Shown here piece by piece: positions 63,315-64,000 of a stretch of 64,000 nt of DNA (position 1 is its first letter; each line of letters starts with the position of its first letter). Source of the DNA: Pseudomonas sp. ADAK13. GTDB lineage: Bacteria; Pseudomonadota; Gammaproteobacteria; Pseudomonadales; Pseudomonadaceae. Position numbers and translations under genes: made by a program. The stretch covers positions 3,906,001 through 3,970,000 of the forward strand of contig NZ_CP052860.1 of NCBI RefSeq assembly GCF_012935715.1. Reading direction: 5' to 3'. Below the pieces are notes generated by a model. The model was not told where the DNA came from. It saw only the letters and a list, made by a program, of their open reading frames with translations, and searched no databases.

Positions 63315-63846
63315 AGGGTGTTTCCCTCACTTGTTGACTGTCTTGATATCCTTCGGCCTCGTCCGAGGCCGGGCAGAGTTTTTCTGCCGTTGGTGGGCTC
63401 GCTGCCGGCGTGGCGAGCCTATGTGTCGGCGTCGTTACGGCGCCAACCTGTGTTGAGTTCTAACCAATAGGTCACATGGATTCAATGATCGTTTTGTCAT
63501 AAGCACGTAACGATAATGATGCTATAGCCATAAGCTGGGATGGCTTTTCGCCCCTTTTATTGGGCAAACCCCGCTATGATGTGCCCTTCAAAGAGGATGG
63601 GTTTAATCCTTTGGTGAGAATGCCCGTCTGTTGCAGTCGGTTATTATTCGACGAAGGGTCAGAATATTTCTTTTTGTTGCACCCAATCCATGAACTGCCC
63701 CGTCAATAAAGGCCCATAAGGCCTGTAGCCGGGGTGGAACGGCACATTCGTGCCACACGAGCGCTCTTCAAGAAAAGCGCTTGATTGAAAACCGAACGCG
63801 CGATGCGTCGCCCGTTCACTTATTGCTGAAAAGCCTGGAATGCCCC
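63315..63846. other. Divergent intergenic region between rmf and rlmL
   Basis: About 530 bases, AT-rich near 63460-63680, which must hold both promoters. A hairpin-like stretch GAGCGCTCTTCAAGAAAAGCGCTT lies near 63761-63783. I see no tRNA and no convincing small gene. Confidence 0.55.
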
Positions 63847-64000
63847 ATGTCGGACCGTTTTGAACTCTTCCTCACTTGCCCCAAGGGCCTCGAAGGCCTG
63901 CTGATCGAGGAAGCCGTCGGGCTTGGCCTTGAGGAAGCCCGCGAGCACACCTCGGCCGTGCGCGGCATGGCCGACATGGAGACCGCCTACCGCCTGTGCC
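63847..64000 (+). CDS. rlmL: 23S rRNA methyltransferase RlmL (RlmKL), 5' part
   Basis: Only the first 51 codons lie in the window (MSDRFELFLTCPKGLEGLLIE...). This matches the N-terminal THUMP-containing part of RlmL, which methylates G2445 of 23S rRNA (with RlmK activity for G2069 in the fused form). The rest continues past the window end. Confidence 0.93.
   Translation, partial: MSDRFELFLTCPKGLEGLLIEEAVGLGLEEAREHTSAVRGMADMETAYRLC

Noticed and set aside
63580..63846. Possible tRNA or small RNA upstream of rlmL
   Set aside because: Short hairpins are present, but no cloverleaf, no GTTC arm in the right context and no terminator that would define an RNA gene.

Overview
The window is chromosomal DNA from a Pseudomonas of the P. 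fluorescens group. The GC content is high, the genes are dense and in tight operons, and the protein sequences (OprF, SigX, CmpX, ThrH, PpsA, RmuC, Rmf, FadL) are pseudomonad. Two intergenic repeat types common in that group are present: REP inverted repeats with GTGGGAGC ends, and a MITE-like element ending in GTGTA. From memory, the backbone cysH-thrH-pabB ... ppsR-ppsA-esterase-rraA-cmaX-crfX-cmpX-sigX-oprF-cobA-nas/nir-nasTS follows the P. aeruginosa PA1756-PA1786 order, with accessory blocks inserted.

Layout: 1-2.98 kb, a partial fadL and three small proteins. 3-8.1 kb, rmuC and a large SSS-type hybrid sensor kinase (MxtR/CrbS type). 8.2-12.3 kb, an SDR/LysR pair and an Asp/Glu/hydantoin-type racemase with an NCS1 permease. 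12.6-18.6 kb, cysH, thrH, and an operon of retropepsin-like protease, 7-TM inactive transglutaminase, ATP-grasp ligase and pabB. 18.9-27.3 kb, the complete 2-methylcitrate (propionate) operon: GntR regulator, prpB, prpC, acnD, prpF, prpD. 27.5-30.5 kb, an ABC importer ATPase and double permease. 30.8-37.8 kb, an unusual sulfur/cysteine cluster. 38-47 kb, ppsR/ppsA and the sigX-oprF region. 47.1-59.2 kb, nitrate assimilation. 59.4-61.9 kb, three genes resembling the InvG/HilA/IagB set of a SPI-1-type secretion system, with the rest of the system absent. 62-64 kb, pyrD, rmf and the start of rlmL.

The most interesting part is the 30.8-37.8 kb cluster. Its central gene (33453-35312, minus) encodes in one chain a JAMM/JAB peptidase, a ThiS/CysO-like beta-grasp sulfur carrier ending in Gly-Gly, a MoeB/ThiF-type E1 enzyme and a rhodanese. 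Around it lie a cysteine-synthase-family enzyme, a serine acetyltransferase, an AlaX tRNA-editing protein, an EamA exporter and a divergent MocR regulator. This looks like a one-operon version of the carrier-protein route to cysteine known in Mycobacterium (Mec+/CysO/MoeZ/CysM), possibly adapted to make and export a cysteine-like product.

The nitrate genes show a repeated control module. Each of three transcription units (nasS-nasT, nasA-kinase/phosphatase, nirB-nirD-nasC-cobA) has a -24/-12 (sigma-54) promoter, then two hairpins with six-base loops of the A..G.. type bound by ANTAR proteins such as NasT, then an intrinsic terminator sharing bases with the second hairpin. A 658-bp inverted-repeat element, with a REP inside it, sits just upstream of the nasA promoter.
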